Source: RGIG3178 sp942492795
GTDB taxonomy: Bacteria; Bacillota; Clostridia; Christensenellales; QAND01
Assembly: GCA_942492795.1 (NCBI GenBank)
Contig: OW818639.1
Coordinates: 186,001-250,000, forward strand
Direction: 5' to 3'
DNA length: 64,000 nucleotides
Below, in pieces: positions 45,740-54,823 of this stretch. A program made the translations under genes and the position numbers. A model generated the notes under the pieces. That model was not told the origin of the DNA. It did not search any database and was given only the letters and a program-made list of their open reading frames with translations. The number at the start of each line of letters is the position of its first letter. Position 1 is the first letter of the stretch.

Positions 45740-46183
45740 TCAGCATTGCACGTCGGGATCGGAGCATACAATCTCTGTCTCATCGTTCAAACAAAGCTGA
45801 CCGAATTCGGCCTTTTCCATCGTTTTTAACGTCAACAAATGAATGCTGACCCCGATGCCGACAATCATCAGCAGTGCTTTGACATGCCAATTCTCTATCA
45901 GGACCGCCGAGACGATCAGGCTCCCCCATAGAAATATCAAGGAGAAAACCTTTGTGCTCCTTCTGACCGCTCTATAGGTGACGTAATTGTACAGATAAGC
46001 GCCGATGGTTTTTTGCCGGATCAGCCACCGGTACAACCGCTTTGAACTGCGCACATAAAAAAAGGACGCCAAAAGCAGAAACGGCGTCGTTGGCAACACA
46101 GGCAGGAACACCCCGATCACCCCCAATAACAGGCAGATCGTTCCGAGCATCACCATAACGTATTTTTTAGCGGACTTCAACAT
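45740..46183 (-). CDS. YbaN-like (DUF454) membrane protein
   Basis: 147 residues. Three or four membrane helices. The hallmark LLGVIGVFLPVLPTTPFLLL of the YbaN/DUF454 family is at the N-terminus, followed by FFYVRSSKRLYRWL. The function of the family is unknown. AAGGAAAACAGCA precedes the ATG. It lies after katG on the same strand, separated by a terminator. Confidence 0.85.
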   Translation of the reverse strand: MLKSAKKYVMVMLGTICLLLGVIGVFLPVLPTTPFLLLASFFYVRSSKRLYRWLIRQKTIGAYLYNYVTYRAVRRSTKVFSLIFLWGSLIVSAVLIENWHVKALLMIVGIGVSIHLLTLKTMEKAEFGQLCLNDETEIVCSDPDVQC

Positions 46184-46210
46184 TGCTGTTTTCCTTTTCG
46201 GTTTTTGAAG

Positions 46211-46236
46211 AAAGGGGCAGTTTTCGCTGCCCCTTT
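46211..46236 (-). terminator. Rho-independent terminator
   Basis: AAAGGGGCAG and CTGCCCCTTT pair around a short loop, with a T-rich tail on the minus strand. It ends katG. Confidence 0.8.
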
Positions 46237-46278
46237 ACGCGTCGGGTTTAACGCTGTGCTTATGCCGCGTTTATGGCA

Positions 46279-48465
46279 TTAAAAACGATCCGCATTCATC
46301 ACCTTGTTCCAGGCCGCCACGAAATCCTGTACAAACTTGCCCTTGGCGTCGAATGACGCATAGACTTCGGCGATGGCTCTCAATTGGGAATTGGACCCGA
46401 AAACAAGATCAACACGGGTACCGGTCCACTTGAGCTCGCCCGTTTTGCGGTCCCGTCCTTCGAACACATCCTTGTCCTTTTCGCTCGGCGTCCACGCCGT
46501 GTTCATGTCGAGCAGATTCACAAAGAAATCGTTCGAGAGCGCCTGCGGCTTTTGGGTGAAGACACCGTGCGGTGATTGTTTGTAATTGGCGTTGAGCACA
46601 CGCATGCCGCCGATCAGAACCGTCATTTCCGGGGCGGTCAACGTCAGCAACTGCGCACGATCGATCAACAGTTCCTCTGCCGATACGGCATATTGGGCTT
46701 TCATGTAGTTGCGGAACCCGTCCGCCTTCGGTTCAAGCACCGAGAACGACTGCACGTCCGTCTGCTCTTGCGAAGCATCCGTGCGGCCCGGTTTAAACGA
46801 AACGGTCACATCGAAACCGGCATTTTTCGCGGCTTGCTCAATGCCAGCGCATCCGCCCAGGACGATAAGGTCGGCAAGGGATACCCTCTTGTTGCCTGTC
46901 TGCGCCCGGTCAAACTCCGTTTGGATCTTTTCCAGACCCTGCAGCACGGTGTTTAGCTGTTGCGGCTCATTGGCTTCCCAGTCCTTCTGCGGTGCAAGGC
47001 GGATTCGCGCTCCGTTCGCCCCGCCGCGCTTGTCGGATCCGCGGAACGTGGACGCCGATGCCCAGGCCACCGAGACAAGCTGGGGAACGGACAGTCCCGA
47101 GGCAAGAATTTTGCCCTTAAGCTCCGCTATATCCTGCTCGTTTATCAATGCATAATCGGCTGCGGGCACCGGATCCTGCCAGATCAGTTCCTCCGCGGGA
47201 ACCTGTGCACCGAGGTAGCGTGCGCGCGGGCCCATGTCGCGGTGGGTCAGCTTGAACCATGCGCGGGCAAAAGCGTCCGCGAATTCCGCCGGGTTTGCAA
47301 GGTAGCGCCGCGCGATCGGTTCGTAAACCGGATCAAAGCGCAGGGATAGGTCCGCCGTGGTCATCATCGGCCGGTGTTTTCTTTTCGGATCGTGTGCGTC
47401 AACGACCATATCCTCTTCGGCCACGTCCTTGGCATGCCACTGAAGAGCACCTGACGGGCTTTTTAGCATCTCCCACTCGTATTTGAACAGCACTTTCAAA
47501 TAGCCCATATCCCAACGGATCGGGTCCGGTTTCCACGCGCCTTCAAAGCCGCTGCTGATGGTGTCGCCGCCCTTGCCGCTTTTAAAGCCGCTCTTCCAGC
47601 CGAGGCCCTGCTCCTCGATACCGGCCGCTTCAGGTTCAGGCCCCACATGGGTCGCAGGGGCAGCGCCGTGGCATTTTCCAAAGGTGTGCCCGCCTGCTAC
47701 AAGCGCGACTGTCTCTTCATCGTTCATCGCCATCCGCGCGAAAGTCTCCCGAACGTCATGGCCCGACGCGACCGGGTCGGGGTTTCCGTTTGGCCCTTGC
47801 GGGTTCACATAGATCAAACCCATCTGCACCGCCGCGAGCGGATTCTCCAGATCCCGCTCTCCCGAATAGCGCTTATCGCCGAGCCATTCGGATTCAGAGC
47901 CCCAATAAATATCCTCCTGCGGTTCCCAGACATCCTCGCGCCCTCCGCCAAAACCAAAGGTTTTAAAGCCCATTGACTCAAGCGCGCAGTTTCCGGCGAG
48001 TATCATCAGGTCAGCCCAAGATATTTTTCTGCCGTACTTTTGCTTGATCGGCCAGAGCAGACGGCGCGCCTTGTCGAGGTTCACGTTGTCGGGCCAGCTG
48101 TTGAGCGGCGCAAACCGCTGCGTGCCGTATCCCGCGCCGCCGCGGCCGTCGCCCATGCGGTAGGTACCGGCGCTGTGCCAGGCCATCCGGATAAACAGCG
48201 GCCCATAGTGCCCGTAATCGGCGGGCCACCAATCCTGAGAGTCGCTCATCAACGCATACAGATCCCTTTTCAGACCGTCCAAATCGAGTTTCTTAAATTC
48301 TTCGGCATAGTTGAAATCCTTGTCCATCGGATCGCTCAAATCGGCGTTTTGATGGAGTATATGGAGATTCAGTTGGTTCGGCCACCAGTCACGGTTAGAA
48401 GTGCCGCTGCCCGCAATGGCTTGTCTTTTCATTCCCGTAACCGGGCATTTGCTTTGATCATCCAT
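46279..48465 (-). CDS. katG: Catalase-peroxidase KatG
   Basis: 728 residues, full length for the family. The distal site is R93-x2-W96-H97 in FIRMAWHSAGTYR, and the proximal heme histidine lies in LVAGGHTFGK. The C-terminal half is the usual non-catalytic duplicate. The enzyme removes hydrogen peroxide in the cytoplasm with heme. ATG 48465 follows AGGAGGAAACGAAC. KatG is uncommon in strict anaerobes, so acquisition from another group is possible. No PerR box could be identified upstream. Confidence 0.97.
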   Translation of the reverse strand: MDDQSKCPVTGMKRQAIAGSGTSNRDWWPNQLNLHILHQNADLSDPMDKDFNYAEEFKKLDLDGLKRDLYALMSDSQDWWPADYGHYGPLFIRMAWHSAGTYRMGDGRGGAGYGTQRFAPLNSWPDNVNLDKARRLLWPIKQKYGRKISWADLMILAGNCALESMGFKTFGFGGGREDVWEPQEDIYWGSESEWLGDKRYSGERDLENPLAAVQMGLIYVNPQGPNGNPDPVASGHDVRETFARMAMNDEETVALVAGGHTFGKCHGAAPATHVGPEPEAAGIEEQGLGWKSGFKSGKGGDTISSGFEGAWKPDPIRWDMGYLKVLFKYEWEMLKSPSGALQWHAKDVAEEDMVVDAHDPKRKHRPMMTTADLSLRFDPVYEPIARRYLANPAEFADAFARAWFKLTHRDMGPRARYLGAQVPAEELIWQDPVPAADYALINEQDIAELKGKILASGLSVPQLVSVAWASASTFRGSDKRGGANGARIRLAPQKDWEANEPQQLNTVLQGLEKIQTEFDRAQTGNKRVSLADLIVLGGCAGIEQAAKNAGFDVTVSFKPGRTDASQEQTDVQSFSVLEPKADGFRNYMKAQYAVSAEELLIDRAQLLTLTAPEMTVLIGGMRVLNANYKQSPHGVFTQKPQALSNDFFVNLLDMNTAWTPSEKDKDVFEGRDRKTGELKWTGTRVDLVFGSNSQLRAIAEVYASFDAKGKFVQDFVAAWNKVMNADRF

Positions 48466-48822
48466 GTTCGTTTCCTCCTTTTCGTCCTTTTTTTTATATA
48501 GGCACGCTTGATAGGTGCCACGAGTAAACACAGCCTTTACTTCGATGAAGCAGTGATAGCTGATCGGCATTTGTAGGATCAGCGTCCCATTAAAATCCTG
48601 AGCTTCCGCATGATTCACACAGGGAGTTCCCCTGATCACAGTCGCTGTATCGCATAAGCCTCAGCGTTTAAATAGCTTGATTTAGATAGATTACAATTCG
48701 AGTGTATAGTGTATGTGTTTGCATGTCAATCGCGCGATACCCAATGCCGACCCGCTGTTATACTGCTATAATGGATACAGGAAACCGGTGACGACGACAC
48801 ATACGCATATGAGGTGATTCCG
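48466..48822. other. Intergenic region between katG and the divergent lipoprotein gene
   Basis: No gene is supported. It should hold both promoters. An extended -10 (TGCTATAAT, 48764-48772) reads toward the lipoprotein gene. The katG promoter is not obvious. Confidence 0.45.
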
Positions 48823-49236
48823 ATGAAATGCAGAGCTTCAACGCTGTTTTTTATGCTGATAATGATCCTTGGGATGCTTTGTGGCTGCGGATACAACACG
48901 GATTATGGTCAAAAGCTGCCGCCGGAGCTGCCGCCGAGTGTTCCGATCGTACAAGGCGACATCGTGGAAAGCCGCCGGACGACCTTTGAAGTCGATAAGG
49001 GATATGTGGTCGGCATCCGCTCCAAGCTGGGCTTTGAGGAAACGATCCGGTTTTATCAGGACGCTCTTGCACGCAACGGCTATACTGCGGAATTTAAAGA
49101 AGCAATCCCCGCGCCCGGCTCCTCCGAAAAGATGATGACGTTTGAGGCCAGGCTGGGAACGCTTGTTATTCTTGGCGAAATCGTTTCCAAACCGGATTCG
49201 GCCTATGTCAATCTGGCGGTGCACCTGGGCAAGTGA
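48823..49236 (+). CDS. Secreted lipoprotein
   Basis: 137 residues. The signal peptide TLFFMLIMILGMLCGC ends in a lipobox (LCGC). The mature part has a Pro-rich stretch (LPPELPPSVPIVQG) and a small alpha/beta domain. No family is recognised. ATG 48823 follows GAGGTGATTCCG. It is divergent from katG. Confidence 0.8.
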   Translation: MKCRASTLFFMLIMILGMLCGCGYNTDYGQKLPPELPPSVPIVQGDIVESRRTTFEVDKGYVVGIRSKLGFEETIRFYQDALARNGYTAEFKEAIPAPGSSEKMMTFEARLGTLVILGEIVSKPDSAYVNLAVHLGK

Positions 49237-49248
49237 GGCAGTGTATAA

Positions 49249-49288
49249 AAGAGGGAATGAAGGATAAAACCTTCGATCCCCTCTTATG
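49249..49288. terminator. Probable terminator between convergent genes
   Basis: AGAGGGAATGAAGG pairs with CCTTCGATCCCCTCT around ATAAAA; the T run is short. Confidence 0.55.
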
Positions 49289-49360
49289 TTATGCGCAGCT
49301 CATCATACCTGCTGGATTCGGCTTGGCGGAAAAGGTGAATGTCAAAAACGGCATGTGTAT

Positions 49361-50086
49361 TCAGATGACTTTGGCAATCAACGCAATAAGATTAAAATAC
49401 TTTCCGCCCTCAGCTTCCATCATTTTAATGTCATCCGCGACGACGGGATGGTTGCCGGTCAGCCACTCTTTCCACGCTTGTGCGCAACAGGCCATTTCAC
49501 GACTGTCCACCATTTCAATACCCTCCGTGCTCTTCCACAAATCCTTCCACCAATCAAGCGAGTGCAGGGTTCTTTCCATCTCAGCGTTCCAAAACGGCTG
49601 CATATCATCGGTAACATTCTTTCCAAATTCGTATTTTAATCCGGGAATGGCCACGGCGATATAGCCGCCTTTTTTTACAAAAGGAATGAGCGACGGGAGC
49701 ATTTCCAAAGTATCGCCGAAATAGTGATAAGCGTCCACGGTGAATAACACGTCAAAATATCCGTTTGCGAAAGGAATTCCTTTGGTTGCGTCTACGAAAA
49801 TCGGAACGGCCTTATCATCCATCCCTACAGATCGGAAACGTTCATAGTTTTCGGTCGGCGAAATCCAAAGATCGGCGGCGAAAACGGTCACATCGTATTT
49901 TTTCGTCAACAAAAGCGTGGAAAGACCGCACCCGCAACCGAGATCCAGTATTCGCATATTCTTATGGATGTTTAGGTATGACGCTAATTCCTCCGCAACG
50001 CGCATGGCGTTTGGCCCCATCATAGCAGCTTTTAGGAACTTCATGCTTTTATCATCAGACATAAACCGGTCTGTAAACGTATACAT
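49361..50086 (-). CDS. SAM-dependent methyltransferase
   Basis: 241 residues. Motif I is ILDLGCGCGLSTLLL, followed by VFAADLW (motif II), DVLFTVDAYHYF and KKGGYIAVAIPG, the class I methyltransferase series. The substrate is unknown; the overall layout resembles UbiE/small-molecule methyltransferases. AAGGGGTATC precedes the ATG. It is transcribed alone and converges on the lipoprotein gene. Confidence 0.88.
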   Translation of the reverse strand: MYTFTDRFMSDDKSMKFLKAAMMGPNAMRVAEELASYLNIHKNMRILDLGCGCGLSTLLLTKKYDVTVFAADLWISPTENYERFRSVGMDDKAVPIFVDATKGIPFANGYFDVLFTVDAYHYFGDTLEMLPSLIPFVKKGGYIAVAIPGLKYEFGKNVTDDMQPFWNAEMERTLHSLDWWKDLWKSTEGIEMVDSREMACCAQAWKEWLTGNHPVVADDIKMMEAEGGKYFNLIALIAKVI

Positions 50087-50144
50087 GATACCCCTTCCTT
50101 TCCAACCATATTATACAGAAAAAAACAAATAAGCACAGTATTCT

Positions 50145-50829
50145 GCCGCGCTATAAACCCCACCATTCTGAAGGTGGCAGGGATTCCCGTCGCTCCGCGA
50201 CTGTTTCGCAGTTCGGTCTGGGCTCAGCCTTCACTGCCGTTTTATCTTCTGTTTTTTTCCGGGGTTCAAGGGGAACCGAAGTTCCCCTGCGGGGGGTCAG
50301 GGGGCGGAGCCCCGTCAATATTGGGCGGCGGGCGGGTTTAGATCATCTCCAATTGGTTCGAATCCCTCCCGAGATGCGGAGGAGGGATTCCCGTCGTTTA
50401 GCGTCTGTTTCGCGGTTCGTTCTGGACTCAGCCTTCACTGCCGTTTTATCTTCTGTTTTTTATCCGGGGTTCAAGGGGAACCGAAGTTCCGCCTGCGGGG
50501 GTCAGGGGGCGGAGCCCCGTCAATATTGGGCGGTGGGCGGGTTTAGATCATCTCCAATTGGTTCGAATCCCTCCCGAAGATGTGTAGAGGGGATTCCCTA
50601 CTCTAAAAGATATGGACTTGTGCTTCACTGCCGTTCGCACGCGCCTCATACTTTCAGAACCTTCGCCACGCTTTATCCTCCACAGGAGGCGCTTGGCTTC
50701 GGTTCTTCTTGGCTGTTTCGCGGTTCACAATGGTCGCCTGCCTGCACTGCCGTTTGGCACGCTTCCTTGTTCACCGAACCTCCGACTCGCTTGCTCTGCC
50801 ACTGGCAGCGCTCGTCTTTGGTTCCTTTC
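50145..50829. repeat. Mosaic intergenic repeat cluster 13
   Basis: Two tandem copies (about 50160-50345 and 50390-50552) of a GGGGTTCAAGGGGAACCG to GGGCGGGTTTAGATCA unit. Each ends in CATCTCCAATTGGTTCGAAT, which resembles a tRNA T arm (50344-50376 and 50549-50582). A third segment with CCTCC-ACA-GGAGG and CTGCC-ACT-GGCAG hairpins follows. No gene is supported. Confidence 0.85.
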
Positions 50830-50847
50830 GGGTTCGAATCCCTCCTC

Positions 50848-50886
50848 ATAAAAACAAAGGACACCGTTTGGTGTCCTTTGTTTTTA
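50848..50886 (-). terminator. Rho-independent terminator of tRNA-Ser
   Basis: Perfect 18-base arms (ATAAAAACAAAGGACACC and its complement) around GTTT. They extend, after a 7-base offset, into an inverted copy of the tRNA 3' end. Confidence 0.85.
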
Positions 50887-50979
50887 TGGCGGAGGAGGAG
50901 GGATTCGAACCCTCGAACCACTTTTGGCGGTTACACGATTTCCAATCGTGCGCCCTCGACCGAGCTAGGCGACTCCTCC
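50887..50979 (-). tRNA. tRNA-Ser, anticodon GGA
   Basis: 93 bases including encoded CCA. The acceptor is GGAGGAG/CTCCTCC with G73. The D stem is GCC/GGC with the GG pair in its loop. The anticodon stem CACGA/TCGTG holds the loop TTGGAAA (anticodon GGA, reading UCC and UCU). A long variable arm (ACCGCC to GTGGTT) is typical of serine tRNAs, and the T arm is GAGGG-TTCGAAT-CCCTC. Confidence 0.96.
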
Positions 50980-51112
50980 GTAACGACTATTCTGATAGAT
51001 GCTTTTCCACACCCATGGGCATTATGGCGGGTTATGCAACATTCGCAGTATACGCAAATTGCGCTTTGTTGTCAAGACTGCAATCCAACCGTCGGATACA
51101 GGCAAGAGCATC

Positions 51113-51140
51113 AAAAAGGCGGCTAAAGCTCAGCCGCCTT
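51113..51140 (-). terminator. Rho-independent terminator
   Basis: AAGGCGGCT and AGCCGCCTT pair, with TTTTT on the minus strand. It ends the ktrB-ktrA transcript. Confidence 0.88.
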
Positions 51141-51157
51141 ATGCGTATATGTATGCT

Positions 51158-51802
51158 TTACAGGTTGCTCAGCTTGTCGATCTGCTCGTGGGAGCCTATG
51201 ACGAAGATCGCGTCATCCGCCTTTAAAATCTCGTCGGAAGAAGGCGTGACCATCATCTGTCCGTCACGGTAAAGCGCGACGATATTGATGCTGTATTTCG
51301 CACGCGCGTCGGTTTCCCGAATGGACTTGCCGATCCAGGATTTCGGCGGCGTCATCTCCATCATGCCGTGAGAATTGGAGAGCATGATATAGTCCAGAAT
51401 ATCGGCGTTGGCGATACTGCGCGCCAACCGGATGCCCATATCGCGCTCGGGGAAGATGACCTTGTCTGCGCCGACGCGGGAGAGTATTTTTGCGTTGAGC
51501 TCCGACGTTGCTTTGCAGACCACCTTCGGCACGCCCAACTCCTTTAAGATCATGGTCGCGAAGATACACGGCTGCAAATCGCCGATACTCAACACCACTG
51601 TGTCGAAATTCCGAAGACCGAGTGCGCGCAAAGCGCGCTCATCCCCGACGTCCGCCTGCACGCAGTTGGTCAAAAGCGGCGCCATCTCTTCGACGATCTC
51701 CTCACTATGATCCACACCCAGCACGTCGTGCCCCAGATTCATCAGCGTGATGGCCAGCGACTGCCCAAACCTTCCCAATCCCAATACTGCAATTTGTTTC
51801 AT
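51158..51802 (-). CDS. ktrA: Potassium uptake regulatory subunit KtrA (RCK domain)
   Basis: 214 residues. The RCK-N Rossmann motif is IAVLGLGRFGQSLAITL, with VDHSEE at the end of beta 2 to hold the adenosine. The C-terminal RCK-C domain starts near MEMTPPKSWIGKSIRE. It forms a ring on the cytoplasmic face of KtrB and gates it by ATP/ADP and c-di-AMP. ATG 51802 follows AGGAGGTTTGAAT. It lies 15 bases after ktrB. Confidence 0.93.
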   Translation of the reverse strand: MKQIAVLGLGRFGQSLAITLMNLGHDVLGVDHSEEIVEEMAPLLTNCVQADVGDERALRALGLRNFDTVVLSIGDLQPCIFATMILKELGVPKVVCKATSELNAKILSRVGADKVIFPERDMGIRLARSIANADILDYIMLSNSHGMMEMTPPKSWIGKSIRETDARAKYSINIVALYRDGQMMVTPSSDEILKADDAIFVIGSHEQIDKLSNL

Positions 51803-51817
51803 ATTCAAACCTCCTAA

Positions 51818-53173
51818 TTATCCAATTATGACATGGCCTTCCGGATACCGGATGCTGTCCTCATCCTCTGATCTGCGCCTGTTTGCCAGCGCAGCGGAAA
51901 GCGTCAGCGGTCCTACCCTGCCTGCAAACATCAACAGCATCAATATGATCTTGGGTACGGCATACAGGCTTCGTGTGATGCCGTAGCTAAGTCCTACCGT
52001 TCCGAACGCGGATACCGCGTCATACGCCACCGCATCCACCGCGAATTGCGGCTGGATCATACAGATGATCTGCGTTGCCGCAAACACGAGCAGCAAGCCC
52101 AGAGTAGCGATGGTGAATACCTTCCGCCTCGCTTCCTGCGAAAGCCGCCTATTGCCGATGTTCGTATCCCTATGTCCGCGGATGATGCTGTAGGTGATGG
52201 CCATGATCAGGAAAAACGTCGTCGTTTTGATACCGCCGCCTGTAGAGGCGGGCGAAGCGCCGATGAACATCAATATCATCGACAAGAATTTGCTGCCGCT
52301 GTTCATGGATGCCTGGTCTATGGTGTTAAACCCCGCCGTACGCGGTGTCACCGATTGGAACGCACCCGCCAATACTTTGTTGGGCGCGCTCAGGTTGCCC
52401 ATGGTCGCAGGGTTGTTCCATTCCATCGCCGTGAACAAAATCGCGCCGCCAATCACCAGCGCAGCCGTCATGCCCACCACGATCTTGGCATGCAATGAAA
52501 GCTTTTCGTGTTTTTTGCGGGTCACCATTTCATGGATGACCGCAAAACCCATGCCGCCCAAGATGATCAGCCCCATGATGGTGCCGCTCACCAACGGATC
52601 GCTGACATAGGGCATCAGATTCGCATAGTCGTTCGCCAGGTTGTCAAACCCGGCGTTGCAAAATGCCGACACGGCATGGAATACGCTTCTGAAAATTCCG
52701 GTGGCTATGCCGAACTGCGGGATGAAGCGGAACATTAAAAGGACGGCGCCGATGCCTTCGATGGTAAAGGCCACGCTTGCCGCCATTTTGACCAGTCTTA
52801 CAAGCCCCGACATATTGTCTGCGCCCAGCGATTCGGCGATGACCAGGCGTTCGCGCAAGTTGATGCGCTTGCGGATGGCCATAAAAAACAGCGTTGCGAT
52901 GCTCATAAAACCCAATCCGCCGGTCTGGATCAGCAGCATGATGACCACCTGTCCGAAGGTCGAAAACGTCGAACCCGTATCCACCACCACAAGGCCGGTG
53001 ACGCAGACGGATGAGGTAGACGTAAAAAGCGCGTTGAGAAAGCTCACGCTTTTGCCGGCCTGTGCCGATATGGGCAGCGTGAGCAGTATGCCGCCTAGGA
53101 GAATGACTGTCGCAAACCCCAGAACGACTTTCTGAATAGGCAAAAGATTTGCCAGATAGCGTCTAATACTCAT
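51818..53173 (-). CDS. ktrB: Potassium uptake channel subunit KtrB (TrkH family)
   Basis: 451 residues. The four pore-loop repeats with selectivity glycines are visible: SSVCVTGLVVVD, HAVSAFCNAGFDN, QSVTPRTAGFNT and DAVSAFGTVGLSYG. The hairpin in the third repeat region (GASPASTGGGIKTTT) matches the gating loop. It is the membrane part of the Ktr potassium (often Na+-coupled) uptake system, in an operon with ktrA. Sodium coupling would suit the Na+-type V-ATPase. No c-di-AMP riboswitch was recognised upstream. Confidence 0.95.
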   Translation of the reverse strand: MSIRRYLANLLPIQKVVLGFATVILLGGILLTLPISAQAGKSVSFLNALFTSTSSVCVTGLVVVDTGSTFSTFGQVVIMLLIQTGGLGFMSIATLFFMAIRKRINLRERLVIAESLGADNMSGLVRLVKMAASVAFTIEGIGAVLLMFRFIPQFGIATGIFRSVFHAVSAFCNAGFDNLANDYANLMPYVSDPLVSGTIMGLIILGGMGFAVIHEMVTRKKHEKLSLHAKIVVGMTAALVIGGAILFTAMEWNNPATMGNLSAPNKVLAGAFQSVTPRTAGFNTIDQASMNSGSKFLSMILMFIGASPASTGGGIKTTTFFLIMAITYSIIRGHRDTNIGNRRLSQEARRKVFTIATLGLLLVFAATQIICMIQPQFAVDAVAYDAVSAFGTVGLSYGITRSLYAVPKIILMLLMFAGRVGPLTLSAALANRRRSEDEDSIRYPEGHVIIG

Positions 53174-53257
53174 GGATAACCCTCAATCCCAAGAATGCCC
53201 TGCACTTTTAAAAATGTGCAATCGCGCACCGTATACGCACAGATATGCCCGCGCATG

Positions 53258-53575
53258 TCACATTCGCATGACATTGTTCGCTTCGGCGATATCGAAGGTT
53301 CCCACTGTGCGCAACGCGGCGCAGATATTTTCCACAGGCTCCGGCAGAACGGCACGGCATTGTCTGACCGGCTGCCTGATGAGCGAAAGCCGCATCCCCG
53401 ATGTGCCGGTGCGTACTTTTATACCCGTCATTATGATGGCGAGCGGATTGTCGTCGTCTTGCTGCAAAGCAAAAGGCAAGGTGAAAAGCACCCCGCCCAA
53501 CAAAAGAATAGCAATGAACCCAAAAACGGTTTTTTGTAGTGTCCGCCAGCGAAACTGCCGGCATTTTCCGTTCAT
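53258..53575 (-). CDS. Small protein with a KtrB-like N-terminus, possible remnant
   Basis: 105 residues. LQKTVFGFIAILLLGGVLFT aligns with IQKVVLGFATVILLGGILLT of KtrB just downstream, continuing LPFALQ against LPISAQ. The rest (about 35-105) does not resemble the pore repeats. GAGGGAGACCG precedes the ATG, so it can be translated. It sits between the SRP RNA and ktrB on the same strand. It is either a truncated duplicate of ktrB or a small secreted or anchored protein. Confidence 0.5.
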   Translation of the reverse strand: MNGKCRQFRWRTLQKTVFGFIAILLLGGVLFTLPFALQQDDDNPLAIIMTGIKVRTGTSGMRLSLIRQPVRQCRAVLPEPVENICAALRTVGTFDIAEANNVMRM

Positions 53576-53603
53576 CGGTCTCCCTCGATTTGATAAAAAA
53601 TAT

Positions 53604-53868
53604 GCCGCGCACCCTTCTTTGATAAGGTATGCCTGATGCCATACATACAGGTGGCTCCGGCCCGGACTTCCCGCGGCACATGGCGATCCCGCTTAATGCT
53701 GCTCCCGTCAAGGTCTGACATGGTTCACAGGCGACCATTGCACGGGGCCAAGCCATCAACGCTCCTTGTATGCACGCGTTTCAAACACGCCGAACCGAGG
53801 AAGGGCTTCCTGCCCTGCTTAAGCGGATTTCAGGATAAGGGCACCGCTAGCTCCCCGCTTGGCGCGGC
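53604..53868 (-). ncRNA. ffs: Signal recognition particle RNA, large (Alu-containing) bacterial type
   Basis: 265 bases. The 5' Alu part reads CCAAGCGGGGAGCTAGCGG then TGCCCTTATCCTGAAATCCG, as in Firmicutes scRNA. The Ffh-binding domain IV is present as ATGTCAGACC, a short loop, and GGGAGCAGCATTAAG. The ends GCCGCGC and GCGCGGC pair and close the molecule. A six-T run follows the 3' end. It joins Ffh and FtsY in co-translational targeting. Confidence 0.93.
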
Positions 53869-53890
53869 AAACTCGAACGCTTGCATCATA

Positions 53891-54823
53891 TCAAATCCCG
53901 CCTTGTTCGTCAATGGTGCGCGAACGCGCCCAATCGTAATAAACATTGCTCAACAAAGCTTGCTCTAAGCCCTGCAAAAGCACACCATATTCCCGTAACT
54001 CTTTGGCGCCTATGACCAAAAGTGTTTGCGAAACCATGGGCTTGCGCCGTGCCAGGTTGCTGCCAATCATTGCCTTTGCGGCATCTAGCGATCCGTGCAA
54101 CAGCGTATTCGGGTCCAGCGCCTCCCGCTGCTGTTTTTGAATTGCCACGGGAGCCACGGAGGCATTGCGCGGGCAGGCGCGTTGACAGCGTTCACAGCCC
54201 AACAGCTGCGTGACGAAGGGCCGGAATGCTTCGGGCATATCGTTTGTGTACAGATGGTTTCTGATGCAATGCCGCATCGTTTGTCCGGATATGCTTATAG
54301 CCCCCGTCGGACAGGCTTGGACGCACCGGCCGCAATGCGCGCATTCCGATACGCCGCCATCAGGCATCGGCTCAAACGTGTCGTTGATGATAAGCTCGAT
54401 GTGCACATAGCTGCCCAGCTCGTCGTGGTAGTACAATCCGTTGCAGCCGATGACGCCGCCGCTTCGCAACGCCGCCGCCCGGTGCGGCAGTGACGGAGCG
54501 CGCACCGCGTTGACGCCGTTTTCGATTAAAAACTGTACCAATTCGCGGGATGCCAGATATGCCTTTTGACTCGCGATATAATAATGCGGATACGGCGCGT
54601 CCGATTCGAAAAACGGAGGTGCGGGAAAAAACAGCACCGCAACGCTTTTAGCGTCTTTGATAAGCGCTTTGGGATCGGCGCACAGCAACGACTGGTGTAC
54701 GCCCAAAAGACGCTCTGATGCTTCCTTTTGCCAGTACAAAAACGCGTCCGCTCGGACGAAACGCACGTCCGCCGCCCCATGTTCTTTTGCCTGTTTGACA
54801 AACATATCGGCGCTGATCGCCAT
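53891..54823 (-). CDS. queG: QueG-like epoxyqueuosine reductase / double 4Fe-4S protein
   Basis: 310 residues. Two ferredoxin-type clusters are seen in CAHCGRCVQACPTGAI and LLGCERCQRACPRN. The N-terminal part has the QueG-type pattern AKSVAVLFFPAPP and APSLPHRAAALRSGGVIGCN. QueG reduces epoxyqueuosine to queuosine in tRNA, using cobalamin. Related proteins of other function exist, so the exact reaction is not certain. GGGGTGTACCA precedes the ATG. It is the gene upstream of the SRP RNA. Confidence 0.82.
   Translation of the reverse strand: MAISADMFVKQAKEHGAADVRFVRADAFLYWQKEASERLLGVHQSLLCADPKALIKDAKSVAVLFFPAPPFFESDAPYPHYYIASQKAYLASRELVQFLIENGVNAVRAPSLPHRAAALRSGGVIGCNGLYYHDELGSYVHIELIINDTFEPMPDGGVSECAHCGRCVQACPTGAISISGQTMRHCIRNHLYTNDMPEAFRPFVTQLLGCERCQRACPRNASVAPVAIQKQQREALDPNTLLHGSLDAAKAMIGSNLARRKPMVSQTLLVIGAKELREYGVLLQGLEQALLSNVYYDWARSRTIDEQGGI

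Noticed and set aside
45493..45783. 96-codon minus-strand frame
   Set aside because: It overlaps the DUF1540 peptide in another frame, has no family similarity and no ribosome-binding site.
46373..48501. Several plus-strand frames of 60-150 codons
   Set aside because: All are antisense to katG, a complete 728-residue protein.
50353..51272. Long plus-strand frames ending in peptide text like EEEGFEPSNHF
   Set aside because: They read through repeats and antisense through tRNA-Ser(GGA). This peptide is a well-known artefact of translating across a serine tRNA.
53174..53600. c-di-AMP (ydaO) riboswitch upstream of ktrB
   Set aside because: Such riboswitches often control ktr genes, but the consensus core was not found; a short reading frame and the SRP RNA occupy the leader.
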